Assembly (NCBI RefSeq): GCF_006547065.1
Contig: NZ_CP041243.1
Location: 1,751,001-1,815,000 of the forward strand
DNA: 64,000 nt
Direction: 5' to 3'
DNA from: Brevundimonas sp. M20
GTDB lineage: Bacteria > Pseudomonadota > Alphaproteobacteria > Caulobacterales > Caulobacteraceae
This document shows, in pieces, positions 7,861 to 15,335 of the stretch (position 1 is the stretch's first letter; every line of letters starts with the position of its first letter). The notes beneath the pieces are model-generated. The model did not search any database, was not told the origin of the DNA, and saw nothing but the letters and a program-made list of their open reading frames with translations. The translations under genes were made by a program, and so were the position numbers.

Positions 7861-9276
7861 TCAGCGAATGCTGAGCAGGACGCCGCGATCAGTCAAAACA
7901 TAGACCGCGCCGTTATAGGCGGCCGGGGCGATATAGGCGGGACCGCCCAGCTTGATCGAGCTGGTCTCGGCGCCCGTCTTCGGGTCGAGGGCGATCAGGT
8001 CACCGTCCGAATTGGTCAGCAGCAGGCGGTTCGACGCCAGCAGCGGCCCCGACCATTCCGGGGTCACGGTGCGGTCGAAGAAGCCCAGGAAGCCGCCTTC
8101 CTGACGGACGCGGCCCTCGTTGAGGTTCCGCGTCCAGTAGACCTGTCCGCTCTCGCGGTTGATCACCGTCAGTTCGCCGCTCTTCGACACGACATAGACC
8201 ACGTCGCCGACCGGCAGCGGGGCGTTCACGCCCGCGATGGGCAGTTGCCACTTCGGCTGGCCGGAGCGGACTTCCATCGCCGACAGGACGCCCGAATGGC
8301 CGACCGCATAGACGACGCCGCGGCTGACGACCGGACGACCGGCGATGTCGCGAATTTCCGACAGGGCGCTGGTGCGGCTGGTGCGCGACAGGGTCTGGCT
8401 CCACAGCGACTGGCCGGTGGCCGCGCGCAGGGCGGTGACTTCACCCGACGAGAAGGGCGCGATGACCGTATCGCCGGTCACGGCCGGGCTGGACGCGCGC
8501 ATGATGCGGGCAGGCTCGGGAATGCCGCGATACGACCAGGCCTGCTGACCGTTGGCCGCGTCGAAGGCGAGCATCTGGTTCTCGACGTCCACCACGAACA
8601 CGCGACCGCCTGCGAAGGTCGGAGCGCCGTGGATCGGCACGTCCACGCGGGTGGTCCAAAGCACCGCGCCGGTGGCCTGATCCAGCGCCGTGACGACGCG
8701 ATAGCCCGAGGAGACGAAGACCTTGCCTGCGCCGACGGCCACGCCGCCGCCGAAGCCGCCGCCGCCCGAACCGCCGCCGATGCCGAAGAAGCCGCCGGGG
8801 GCGTCGCGTTCGTCCGGCTTGATGTTGGCCTTCCAGCTGACCGCGCCCGTGGCGGCGTCAACGGCCGAAACCGTGGCTTCGCCGTCCATGACGAAGACGC
8901 GGCCGCCGTCGGCCACGATGGGCGACATGACCTGATGGGTCCGCGACGAGCCCGCGCCGATGTTCCGACGCCAGGCGACCGTGAAGTCCGCCGCGCCGAT
9001 GACGTGCTCGACCGAGTTTTCAGCCGTGCCGCCCGGCTGGGTCCAGGCCACGGCGGCCTGCGGACCCGGAATGAAGAAGTCGCGGCCCGACAGCGCCGCC
9101 GACGGGGCCAGTTGCTGTTCGAACTCCAGGACGGAGATCCGCTGACCGGCGGTGGCCGTCGCGGTGTTGCCGTCGTTGCCGCCCAAGCCGAATGGCAGGA
9201 CGTTGCGCACCGACGAGCAGGAGGCGGCGGTCATGGCGAGCCCGCACAGCAGGGCGACTTTAAGCACACGGTTCAT
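7861..9276 (-). CDS. bamB: Outer membrane assembly lipoprotein BamB (PQQ-repeat propeller)
   Basis: BamB is a beta-propeller lipoprotein of the BAM complex that inserts beta-barrel proteins in the outer membrane. The ATG at 9276 gives 471 residues with a lipoprotein signal ending LAMTAASC, so Cys would be lipidated. Propeller repeats of the form WKANI...GGRVFV..G..TVSALDAATG recur through the protein. It contains a glycine-rich insertion (GGSGGGGFGGGVAVG) near residue 180. The gene lies between yfgM and der on the same strand. Confidence 0.93.
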   Translation of the reverse strand: MNRVLKVALLCGLAMTAASCSSVRNVLPFGLGGNDGNTATATAGQRISVLEFEQQLAPSAALSGRDFFIPGPQAAVAWTQPGGTAENSVEHVIGAADFTVAWRRNIGAGSSRTHQVMSPIVADGGRVFVMDGEATVSAVDAATGAVSWKANIKPDERDAPGGFFGIGGGSGGGGFGGGVAVGAGKVFVSSGYRVVTALDQATGAVLWTTRVDVPIHGAPTFAGGRVFVVDVENQMLAFDAANGQQAWSYRGIPEPARIMRASSPAVTGDTVIAPFSSGEVTALRAATGQSLWSQTLSRTSRTSALSEIRDIAGRPVVSRGVVYAVGHSGVLSAMEVRSGQPKWQLPIAGVNAPLPVGDVVYVVSKSGELTVINRESGQVYWTRNLNEGRVRQEGGFLGFFDRTVTPEWSGPLLASNRLLLTNSDGDLIALDPKTGAETSSIKLGGPAYIAPAAYNGAVYVLTDRGVLLSIR

Positions 9277-9299
9277 GGCGAACGTCCTGGAGGCCGGGG

Positions 9300-10091
9300 T
9301 CACGGGCGGGCCGGAGCGGCGGGCTGAGGAGCTTGGGGCGCGGCGGCCGCCTGGGCCGGAGCTTGCGCCGGAGCCTGGGCCCGGTTCGGGGCGGCGGCGG
9401 CCTGGGCGGCGGCCATCTGGCCGACGATGGCCTGCACATTGGCCGCGCCGCCGGAGTCGATGGCGTCCAGAGCGATCTGGGCGTGCTGGCTGACCAGCGG
9501 CGGCGTGTCGATGTCGTTCTTCAGGACGACAAGGATCGCCTTGGCCTCGTTCGGCTTGCCGTGTTGCAGCAGGGCCAGGGCCAGGGCTTCTTGGGCGAAG
9601 GCGTTGAACGGGCGGTCGTCGCCGCTCAGGGCTTCGGCGCGCTTGGTGACCTGTTCGAGGGTCTCGATGTCCATCGCCAGCAGCAGGGCCTTGTAGGCGG
9701 CCGGGCCGGAGATCAGCGGATCGCGCGAGGCGGCGGCGGCTTCATCGAGGAAGGCCAGGGCCTGGGCGTCACGACCGGCGTCCAGCGCGATGCCCGCGCG
9801 GTGTTGCAGCGCCAGGGCCTTGTAGGCGCTGTTCCCCTCCTTCGCCGCCTGGGCGAAGGCGGCGTCGGCGCCGACCGGGTTGTTCGACTGGAGCGATTCG
9901 AGCCCTCGCTCCATCGCGATGGAGGCCTTGTCCGCCTTCGAGGTCTCCCACGATTGCCAGCCCCAGAACGCCAGTGCCCCGATCAGCGCGACGACCAGCA
10001 CACCGCCGACAATGGGCAACCACACGCGGGCGAGACGCTTGTACCGTTCGGAGCGAAGCTCCTCCTCGACCTGCTCGAAGACATCAGACAC
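9300..10091 (-). CDS. YfgM-like tetratricopeptide membrane protein
   Basis: This 263-residue protein has a short cytoplasmic segment, one transmembrane helix (residues about 24-46, VWLPIVGGVLVVALIGALAF) and a periplasmic region of TPR-like helices typical of the YfgM family. YfgM works with PpiD near the SecYEG translocon. The last 50 residues are low-complexity Ala/Pro/Gln repeats (AQAPAQAPAQ). It is upstream of bamB with a 23-bp gap, the classical arrangement. Confidence 0.85.
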   Translation of the reverse strand: MSDVFEQVEEELRSERYKRLARVWLPIVGGVLVVALIGALAFWGWQSWETSKADKASIAMERGLESLQSNNPVGADAAFAQAAKEGNSAYKALALQHRAGIALDAGRDAQALAFLDEAAAASRDPLISGPAAYKALLLAMDIETLEQVTKRAEALSGDDRPFNAFAQEALALALLQHGKPNEAKAILVVLKNDIDTPPLVSQHAQIALDAIDSGGAANVQAIVGQMAAAQAAAAPNRAQAPAQAPAQAAAAPQAPQPAAPARP

Positions 10092-10153
10092 TGAATGGTC
10101 GCCCCAAAGAACGGCTCCACAGAACCGTTGAATTTCAATCCGGCCGGACCCTA

Positions 10154-10200
10154 GACCATTTTTGCTTCAGGTCGGAACGACCTGAATCCAAAAAATGGTC
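10154..10200. repeat. Long imperfect intergenic palindrome
   Basis: The two arms, GACCATTTTTG-CTTCAGGTCG and CGACCTGAA-TCC-AAAAAATGGTC, pair over nearly the full 47 nt around a GAA centre. It lies between the end of panB and the start of yfgM. The T-tract comes before the GC stem and pairs with the A-tract, so it is not a standard intrinsic terminator. It could be a dispersed extragenic palindrome or a protein-binding site. Confidence 0.6.
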
Positions 10201-10295
10201 GAGATCCCTACTGGAGCCCGTCCGTGCGGCGGAACCGAAGTCCACTTCCGCTTGACGGCCTCTAGAGGGTCAACCGCGCGCCCGCAACGCAGGCT

Positions 10296-11132
10296 TTACT
10301 GCGCGACGGGCTTTTTCGAGAAGTAGGTCTCGACTTCGGCAGGAAAACGGCGGCTCCGGACGTCCGCGGCGTATGCGCCCACGGCCCGGTCGATCTCGCT
10401 CTTCAGATCCGCGTAGCGGCGGACGAATTTCGGGGTCCAGTCGAACACGCCCAGCATGTCGTGGACCACCAGAATCTGCCCGTCGCAGGCGGCGGAGGCC
10501 CCGATGCCCACCGTCGGCTTGTCGATGGCCTCGGTGATGTCGCGCGCCAGCCCCTCGGCCACACCCTCGATGACCACGGCGAAGGCGCCGGCGTCGGCGG
10601 TGGCCTCGGCCTCGGCGATCACCCGCAGGCGCTCTTCCTCGGTTCGGCCCTTGGCCTTGAAGGCGCCGTCGGTCAGCACCGCCTGCGGACGCAGACCCAC
10701 GTGCCCCATCACCGGAATGCCGCGCTGGACCAGATAGGCGATGGTCTCGGCCACCGTCGGGCCGCTTTCCAGCTTCACGCCCTGGGCGCCGGTTTCCTTC
10801 ATCACCCGCGCGCAGTTCTCGTAGGCGACTTCCTTGGCGCCTTCATAGCTGCCGAAGGGCATGTCGATCACGACCATGGCGCGCTTCGAACCGCGCATGA
10901 CCGCCTGACCATGCAGAATCATCATCTCCAGCGTCACGCCGACCGTGTTGGGCAGGCCGTGCACCGCCATGCCGACGCTGTCGCCGACCAGCAGCAGGTC
11001 GCAGTGGGCGTCCAGAATCTCTGCGGTCGGGGCGTCGTAGGCGGTCAGGCAGACCAGCGGCTCCCCGCCCTTGCGGGCCCGGATATCGGGCGCGGCGAGG
11101 CGACGGACGGTTTCCTGCTTCTGGCTGGACAT
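10296..11132 (-). CDS. panB: 3-methyl-2-oxobutanoate hydroxymethyltransferase
   Basis: PanB makes ketopantoate from alpha-ketoisovalerate and methylene-THF, the first committed step of pantothenate synthesis. The 278-residue product is of family length. It shows the TIM-barrel landmarks LTAYDAPTA, LLVGDSVGM (metal-binding Asp), MPFGSY, KLESG and VIEGV with the catalytic Glu. It is transcribed towards yfgM-bamB-der and lies downstream of the first ECF sigma module on the same strand, across a gap of about 57 bp. Confidence 0.97.
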   Translation of the reverse strand: MSSQKQETVRRLAAPDIRARKGGEPLVCLTAYDAPTAEILDAHCDLLLVGDSVGMAVHGLPNTVGVTLEMMILHGQAVMRGSKRAMVVIDMPFGSYEGAKEVAYENCARVMKETGAQGVKLESGPTVAETIAYLVQRGIPVMGHVGLRPQAVLTDGAFKAKGRTEEERLRVIAEAEATADAGAFAVVIEGVAEGLARDITEAIDKPTVGIGASAACDGQILVVHDMLGVFDWTPKFVRRYADLKSEIDRAVGAYAADVRSRRFPAEVETYFSKKPVAQ

Positions 11133-11189
11133 GGGGAGGCTCCGGTTCAGGACATCGCCTAGATAGGCGTCCGGAGCCCCACCGTCACC

Positions 11190-11600
11190 TCACACTTCCT
11201 GGGACAGACGCAACAGCCCGATCGACGCCACCGCGATCAGACCGGCGGCGGCCACCCAGAACATCTGCATTCCGCCGACCGGCGCCAGATCCATCGAACC
11301 CAGCCCGAAGCGATCCAGTCCATCCTGCAGGACCGATTGCGCGTTGACGCTGGCGGCCTGAAGCCCATGCCCCACCAGCGCCGCGGACTCGCCCGGCTCC
11401 GCGCTGAGACGAACCGTCAGCACCTCGCGCGCCGCCACGCCCAGACCCAGCACGCTGGCGAGGCCCAGAATGAGAAAGCGAAGGCGGGAACCGCGTTGCA
11501 GACGCTGCTCGACTTCCGCCGTGAACAGCGGCGCGTCCGGCAGGGACGGCGCCCGGGCGAACAGGCGCTCGATCGCCGGATCGAACTCTTCAGCCGACAT
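11190..11600 (-). CDS. Two-TM protein, putative anti-sigma partner (module 1)
   Basis: This 136-residue protein has a cytoplasmic N-terminus of about 42 residues containing FARAPSLPD and FTAEVEQRLQRG, then two hydrophobic helices flanking a loop of about 50 residues. The ATG at 11600 has a GGAGGA site and overlaps the end of the ECF sigma gene by 11 nt, the same overlap seen in the second module. The N-terminus aligns with that of the protein at 13480-13803. An anti-sigma role is inferred from this coupling; no zinc-binding anti-sigma motif is present. Confidence 0.72.
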   Translation of the reverse strand: MSAEEFDPAIERLFARAPSLPDAPLFTAEVEQRLQRGSRLRFLILGLASVLGLGVAAREVLTVRLSAEPGESAALVGHGLQAASVNAQSVLQDGLDRFGLGSMDLAPVGGMQMFWVAAAGLIAVASIGLLRLSQEV

Positions 11601-12144
11601 GCTGCGTCCTCCCCATTGAGTCTGCGGGCTGTAGCCGCGCGCGGAGTTTATCCAGACCACGTTTGACATGAGACTTCACCGTGCCGAGTGGCAAATTCAG
11701 GGCCGTGGCGATCTCCGGATGCGCCATCCCCGCGCCGTGGCACAGGGACACGCACAGCCGTTCGACCTCGCTCAACCCCTTCAGGGCTTCATCGAGGTCC
11801 ATCAGCCCGCCCGGATCGGGCGCGGCGATGACCTCTTCGGTTTCGACTTCAGCGACATAGCGGGCTTCCTTGGCCACCCGCTTGATGTAGAGGCGGGCCG
11901 CGATGCGCTTCACCCAGGCGGCGAAAGTGCCCTCGCCGCGAAACTCGGCGCAGCGTTCGAACGCCTGGATGAAGGCGTCCTGTGCGATGTCGTCCGCCAG
12001 CGCGGGCTGGGCGCCCATCCGGCGCAGCAGGCCGCGCACGGCCGAGCCGTGACGCCGCACCAGCTCGCCGAACTCCCGACGTCCGCCCGCCGCCGCTGAG
12101 GCGGCGAGCTCGACATCGTGCCGATCTACCAGGGCCTGGGCCAT
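11590..12144 (-). CDS. ECF RNA polymerase sigma factor (module 1)
   Basis: This 184-residue sigma-70 family ECF factor has region 2 (FGELVRRHGSAVRGLLRRM, ADDIAQDAFIQAF) near residues 25-65. Region 4 carries the helix-turn-helix HPEIATALNLPLGTVKSH near 140-160. It would direct RNA polymerase to a dedicated promoter set. It is sandwiched between a small membrane protein upstream and a two-TM protein downstream, and this layout is duplicated at 13480-14776. The signal sensed is unknown. Confidence 0.92.
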   Translation of the reverse strand: MAQALVDRHDVELAASAAAGGRREFGELVRRHGSAVRGLLRRMGAQPALADDIAQDAFIQAFERCAEFRGEGTFAAWVKRIAARLYIKRVAKEARYVAEVETEEVIAAPDPGGLMDLDEALKGLSEVERLCVSLCHGAGMAHPEIATALNLPLGTVKSHVKRGLDKLRARLQPADSMGRTQHVG

Positions 12145-12169
12145 GAGGGTTCCCCTGTCCTGCCCGACC

Positions 12170-12547
12170 TCAGTCCTTGTTCTTGTTGAAGAAGCCCAGA
12201 CCCAGGAAGGCCACGCCGACGGTGGCCGGGATCGCCGAGACCGCGAGCATGCCGTACATGATCTCTTCCTCGAAGAAGGACAGAGCCGCGCCGCACAGCG
12301 CCAGACCGACGGAGACCGCCAGCAGGATCACGCCCAGGCGGATGTCGCGGGTCGCGGACGGCGGGCGATGGATCGAGGCGCTCATCGATTCGATCACATC
12401 AGCCGGCAGGGGCTGCCCTTTCTCGATGGCGGATCGAAGGGTGGTCTGGATCTCCCGTTGCGCCTTGACCTTCTGCATCGTCTGGAAACCGACGATGGCG
12501 ACGATCATGATGAAGGGGGACAGCGGGATCAGAAGTTCAAAGTCCAT
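12170..12547 (-). CDS. Small membrane protein, DUF6249-like (module 1)
   Basis: This 125-residue protein starts at the ATG at 12547. A first transmembrane helix (LLIPLSPFIMIVAIVGF) is followed by a basic helix and the motif EKGQPLPADVIESM, then two more hydrophobic helices near residues 70-92 and 98-118. The EKGQ.P..V/L pattern is shared with the protein at 14360-14776, so the two are paralogues. It is the first gene of the ECF module, 25 bp ahead of the sigma gene. The family name is from memory and uncertain. Confidence 0.75.
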   Translation of the reverse strand: MDFELLIPLSPFIMIVAIVGFQTMQKVKAQREIQTTLRSAIEKGQPLPADVIESMSASIHRPPSATRDIRLGVILLAVSVGLALCGAALSFFEEEIMYGMLAVSAIPATVGVAFLGLGFFNKNKD

Positions 12548-12634
12548 GACGACGACCTTTTTGAATGTCTTGAACCGGAGCCTGACGTTCCGGCCTTCTG
12601 ACGACAAGAGGCGGCGATATGGGCGTATGGATGC

Positions 12635-12660
12635 GAACCTTCGCGTGAAACTTTCGTAAG
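12635..12660 (+). promoter_or_regulatory. Candidate ECF-type promoter for the phosphatase-family lipoprotein
   Basis: GAACC at 12635-12639 and CGTAAG at 12655-12660 are 15 bp apart. This resembles the GAAC...CGT promoters used by ECF sigma factors, and the pair lies about 45 bp upstream of the gene at 12704. Two ECF sigma genes flank that gene, so it is a plausible target. The match is short and the call is tentative. Confidence 0.3.
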
Positions 12661-12703
12661 GCGGCGCGAGCGCGCTAGAGAGGGCGAAACAGGGAGTATC
12701 GTT

Positions 12704-13516
12704 ATGATGGATCGCCGCACGGTTCTGGCCGGAATGGCCGCCGCCCCCGTGGCCGCCTGCGCCTCCACCCCGGCGCCCGTCACCGCCCAACGCACCCTGC
12801 GGTTGGCCACCTTCAACATCTGGCACAACATGGGCGACTGGGCCGCCCGGCAGCCCCTGCTGATCGAGGCCGTGCGCGCCGCCGACGCCGACGTCATCGC
12901 CCTGCAGGAAGTGCTGGAAGACGCCGCCGTCGGCCTGCCCAATCAGGCGCGGACCTTGGCCGATGCCCTGGGCGGCTATGAGATGCGGTTCGTCTCGACG
13001 GACCCGGAGGGCGCGCCGCGCCGCTACGGCAATGCGGTGCTCAGCCGTCTGCCGCTTCTGGCGAGCGATTCGAGGAAGCTCGAGCCGCTGGACGACTATC
13101 GCACCGCCCTGCGGGTGCGGGTCGATGTGGGCGGTCGGGCCGTCGATGTCGTGAACACCCATCTGGCCTGGCAGCAGGACGCCCAGGCCGTGCGGGCGCG
13201 CCAGATCGCCGATCTGCTGGGCTGGTTGCCGAACGACGCAACCCCGCTGGTGGTCACGGGAGACTTCAACGCGGTGCAGGAAGACGCGGGCCTGAACGTC
13301 CTGACCGGCGAACGCTTCTTCAGCGCCCTGCCCCGCGGCGCGGTCCAGACGACGCTGAACCCCGCCAAGGGCCATCCGAACCGGGTCATCGACCACATCT
13401 TCGCCGAACGCGCCCGGTTCGCGCCGGGTGTCTGGTCGCTGCTCGGGGATCAGCCGACCGGCGGCGAATATCCGTCAGATCATTTCGGCGTCGCGGCGAC
13501 CCTGACCCTGCGCTGA
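12704..13516 (+). CDS. Endonuclease/exonuclease/phosphatase family lipoprotein
   Basis: This 270-residue EEP-fold protein shows the family motifs TFNIWH, ALQEV, NTHLAW, VTGDFNA and SDHFGV, all with intact catalytic residues. The N-terminus MMDRRTVLAGMAAAPVAACA contains twin arginines and a lipobox-like AAC, suggesting an exported lipoprotein. EEP enzymes hydrolyse phosphodiesters in nucleic acids, inositol phosphates or sphingomyelin; the substrate here is not known. It lies between the two ECF sigma modules on the opposite strand and overlaps the next convergent gene by 37 bp. Confidence 0.85.
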   Translation: MMDRRTVLAGMAAAPVAACASTPAPVTAQRTLRLATFNIWHNMGDWAARQPLLIEAVRAADADVIALQEVLEDAAVGLPNQARTLADALGGYEMRFVSTDPEGAPRRYGNAVLSRLPLLASDSRKLEPLDDYRTALRVRVDVGGRAVDVVNTHLAWQQDAQAVRARQIADLLGWLPNDATPLVVTGDFNAVQEDAGLNVLTGERFFSALPRGAVQTTLNPAKGHPNRVIDHIFAERARFAPGVWSLLGDQPTGGEYPSDHFGVAATLTLR

Positions 13517-13803
13517 AGCAGGCCCGACAGCCAAAGAGCGCCGCCTCCGGCCACGGCGATCAGCCCCAGCACCATCGCCACCGGCGAAAGCACCGGCGCG
13601 ACCTCGCCCGACAGCCGCATCAGGATCGGCGCCAGCGCCCACAGGACGATGCCCGCGACCGTCAGCCAGGGCAGCATCGCCACGACAGTCAGCCAGGCGC
13701 GCCGCCGCGCGACCCGCTCGGCCACATCGGCCTCGAAGGCGTAATCGCGTCGGGGCGGGGCCTCGGCGGCGAACAGGGCGGCGAGTTTCTGTTCAGGCGT
13801 CAT
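13480..13803 (-). CDS. Two-TM protein, putative anti-sigma partner (module 2)
   Basis: This 107-residue protein has an N-terminal cytoplasmic segment (LFAAEAPPRRD, FEADVAERVARRR) that aligns with the first-module homologue, then two transmembrane helices near residues 38-58 and 72-94. The start codon overlaps the end of the sigma gene by 11 nt, exactly as in module 1. A role in holding the sigma factor at the membrane is inferred. Confidence 0.7.
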   Translation of the reverse strand: MTPEQKLAALFAAEAPPRRDYAFEADVAERVARRRAWLTVVAMLPWLTVAGIVLWALAPILMRLSGEVAPVLSPVAMVLGLIAVAGGGALWLSGLLQRRVRVAATPK

Positions 13804-14332
13804 CGGACCCTCCCAGCGCCTTCAGCAGGCGCGAACGTCCACGGGCAACATGGGACTTCACCGTCCCCAGAGGCAAGCCCAGCGCCAGCGAAACCTCGCC
13901 GTGCGACCAGCCGTCGCCCAGACACAGGGCCACGCAGCCCCTGACGTCGGGCGGCAGTTCCGCCATGGCGGCCTGCAAGGCCAGTTTCTCCTCCGGCGAC
14001 ACCCCGGCCGGAAGCTCCAGGCTTTCCAGCCAGCTCGCGTCCCGCGCCGCGCCGCGTCGGGAGCCGCGGATCCGGTCCTGCGCCTTGCGCCAGGCGATGC
14101 CGCACAGCCAGGGCCGGACGCCCGCCGGGTCCTTCAGGGTTCGCAGCGAGCGCCAGGCCGCCAGAAAGGCGTCCTGGGCCACATCGTCCGCCTCGGCCCA
14201 GCCGCTGCCCAGGAAGCGACGCAGGAAGCCCCGCACCGCCGCCTGATGCCGCTCGACCAGCCGCGAGAAGGCCGCGTCCGAACCGGCGAGCGCGCGGCTC
14301 ACCAGTTCGGCGTCGCTCAGGGCGCCGTTCAC
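13793..14332 (-). CDS. ECF RNA polymerase sigma factor (module 2)
   Basis: This 179-residue ECF sigma factor has region 2 with FSRLVERHQAAVRGFLRRFL and ADDVAQDAFLAAW, and region 4 with HGEVSLALGLPLGTVKSHVA. It shares the same domain layout and several identical segments with the factor at 11590-12144 (RHxxAVRGxLRR, LPLGTVKSHV). It lies 27 bp downstream of a small membrane protein gene and overlaps a two-TM protein gene. Its target promoters are unknown. Confidence 0.92.
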   Translation of the reverse strand: MNGALSDAELVSRALAGSDAAFSRLVERHQAAVRGFLRRFLGSGWAEADDVAQDAFLAAWRSLRTLKDPAGVRPWLCGIAWRKAQDRIRGSRRGAARDASWLESLELPAGVSPEEKLALQAAMAELPPDVRGCVALCLGDGWSHGEVSLALGLPLGTVKSHVARGRSRLLKALGGSDDA

Positions 14333-14359
14333 GGTCCGGAATCCCCCCCTTCCGTCCCC

Positions 14360-14776
14360 TCACCCGCCCCGGCGGCTGGTCAGGGCGCTGATCAGGGCCC
14401 AGATCGCCACCGCGCCCATGACGAAGCCCACGATGCTGAAGGCCGTCACCGCGCCGGGGTCGAGGTCCCCGATGACGAAACGCGAGCCCAGGAAGCCGGC
14501 GCTCAGGGCCGTGAACAGGCCGAACAGCGACCAGTAGTTCGTCGGGCGCCGCGACGTCGCCGGGGCGCCGTCCCAGTCGTTATCCTCCAGCGGCCGCTGG
14601 AGCACCTTCAGCAAGGCCTCCGGCGGCTCCTGCCCCTTCTCCGCATAGGTCTTGATCAGGTTCAGCGCGTCGCGCTGACGGCGGTAGCCGAGATAGCTGT
14701 TGTAGGCGCCCATGATCCCGAACCCGATCGGGAAGATCAGCCACCAGAACTGATAGAAGAGGGTTTCCATCGTCAT
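14360..14776 (-). CDS. Small membrane protein, DUF6249-like (module 2)
   Basis: This 138-residue protein has an N-terminal transmembrane helix (FWWLIFPIGFGIMGAYNSYL), a basic cytoplasmic linker, the motif AEKGQEPPEALLKVL and two further hydrophobic helices near 82-98 and 108-130. It corresponds to the module 1 protein in topology and in the EKGQ motif, but is longer by a loop rich in N, D and R around residues 62-75. It probably acts upstream of the adjacent sigma factor; this is inferred from conserved position. Confidence 0.72.
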   Translation of the reverse strand: MTMETLFYQFWWLIFPIGFGIMGAYNSYLGYRRQRDALNLIKTYAEKGQEPPEALLKVLQRPLEDNDWDGAPATSRRPTNYWSLFGLFTALSAGFLGSRFVIGDLDPGAVTAFSIVGFVMGAVAIWALISALTSRRGG

Positions 14777-15009
14777 TGCCCCTGTCGGCGGGAGCCTTTC
14801 CCCCGCGCTTTCATCCGGTAGTCGCCGTCGCCTGCCGGATTGGATGCGGGACCGGATGATTTTCCACCGGCAGGTTCACGCCGCGCGCCGAACCTCGCAA
14901 GGCCCCGCTAGCCGAACGGCCTTCCACGGCGTAGGAATCAGCGAACGCGTCGCTGTCGCCGTCCGCGAACAGCCCGTCCGACATCCCTCCCCTTTTCCGG
15001 AGCCGCATC

Positions 15010-15249
15010 ATGGTCCAGGTCACCTATCGCATCGTCGAACACGACGGAGGCTGGGCCTACAAGCTGGGCGACACCTTCTCGGAAACCTTCCCCAGCCACG
15101 ACGCCGCCCGCGCCGCCGCCGTGACCGCCTCGCGTGAGCAGAAGGTGTCGGATCAGGACGCCTGGATCGAATGGGAAAACACTGACGGACAGTGGATCAC
15201 CGAGCGCGCAGACGGTCATGATCGCCCGGAGACGAGCGTCGAGGGCTGA
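15010..15249 (+). CDS. DUF2188 family small protein
   Basis: This 79-residue soluble protein begins MVQVTYRIVEHDGGWAYKLG, with FSETFPSHDAARAAA and a WIEWENTDGQW segment, the DUF2188 pattern of a short beta-hairpin followed by an alanine-rich helix. No function is known for the family. It stands alone, with a 233-bp upstream gap shared with the ECF module 2 promoter region. Confidence 0.75.
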   Translation: MVQVTYRIVEHDGGWAYKLGDTFSETFPSHDAARAAAVTASREQKVSDQDAWIEWENTDGQWITERADGHDRPETSVEG

Positions 15250-15256
15250 TTGCCGC

Positions 15257-15333
15257 AACCGGTTTTTATGATTTCGGACTAGGCGCGGCGATCCATGCCC
15301 GCTAGTCGTGCCCCGACTTCAGTGGAACCGGTT
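15257..15333 (+). promoter_or_regulatory. Two AACCGGTT palindromes, LacI-type operators of the GH3 gene
   Basis: Identical 8-bp palindromes AACCGGTT occur at 15257-15264 and 15326-15333, with centres 69 bp apart. The second ends 2 bp before the start codon of the beta-glucosidase gene. LacI-family regulators of sugar use commonly bind palindromes with a central CG, and paired sites can support looping. The regulator gene is not in this window. Confidence 0.5.
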
Positions 15334-15335
15334 AC

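Noticed and set aside
6221..7903. 560-residue plus-strand open frame opposite der
   Set aside because: It lies entirely antisense to der, with a composition rich in His, Arg, Gly and Leu and no domain; a high-GC shadow.
14777..15009. ECF-type promoter in front of module 2
   Set aside because: A GAACC sequence is present on the minus strand, but no -10 element lies at a suitable distance.
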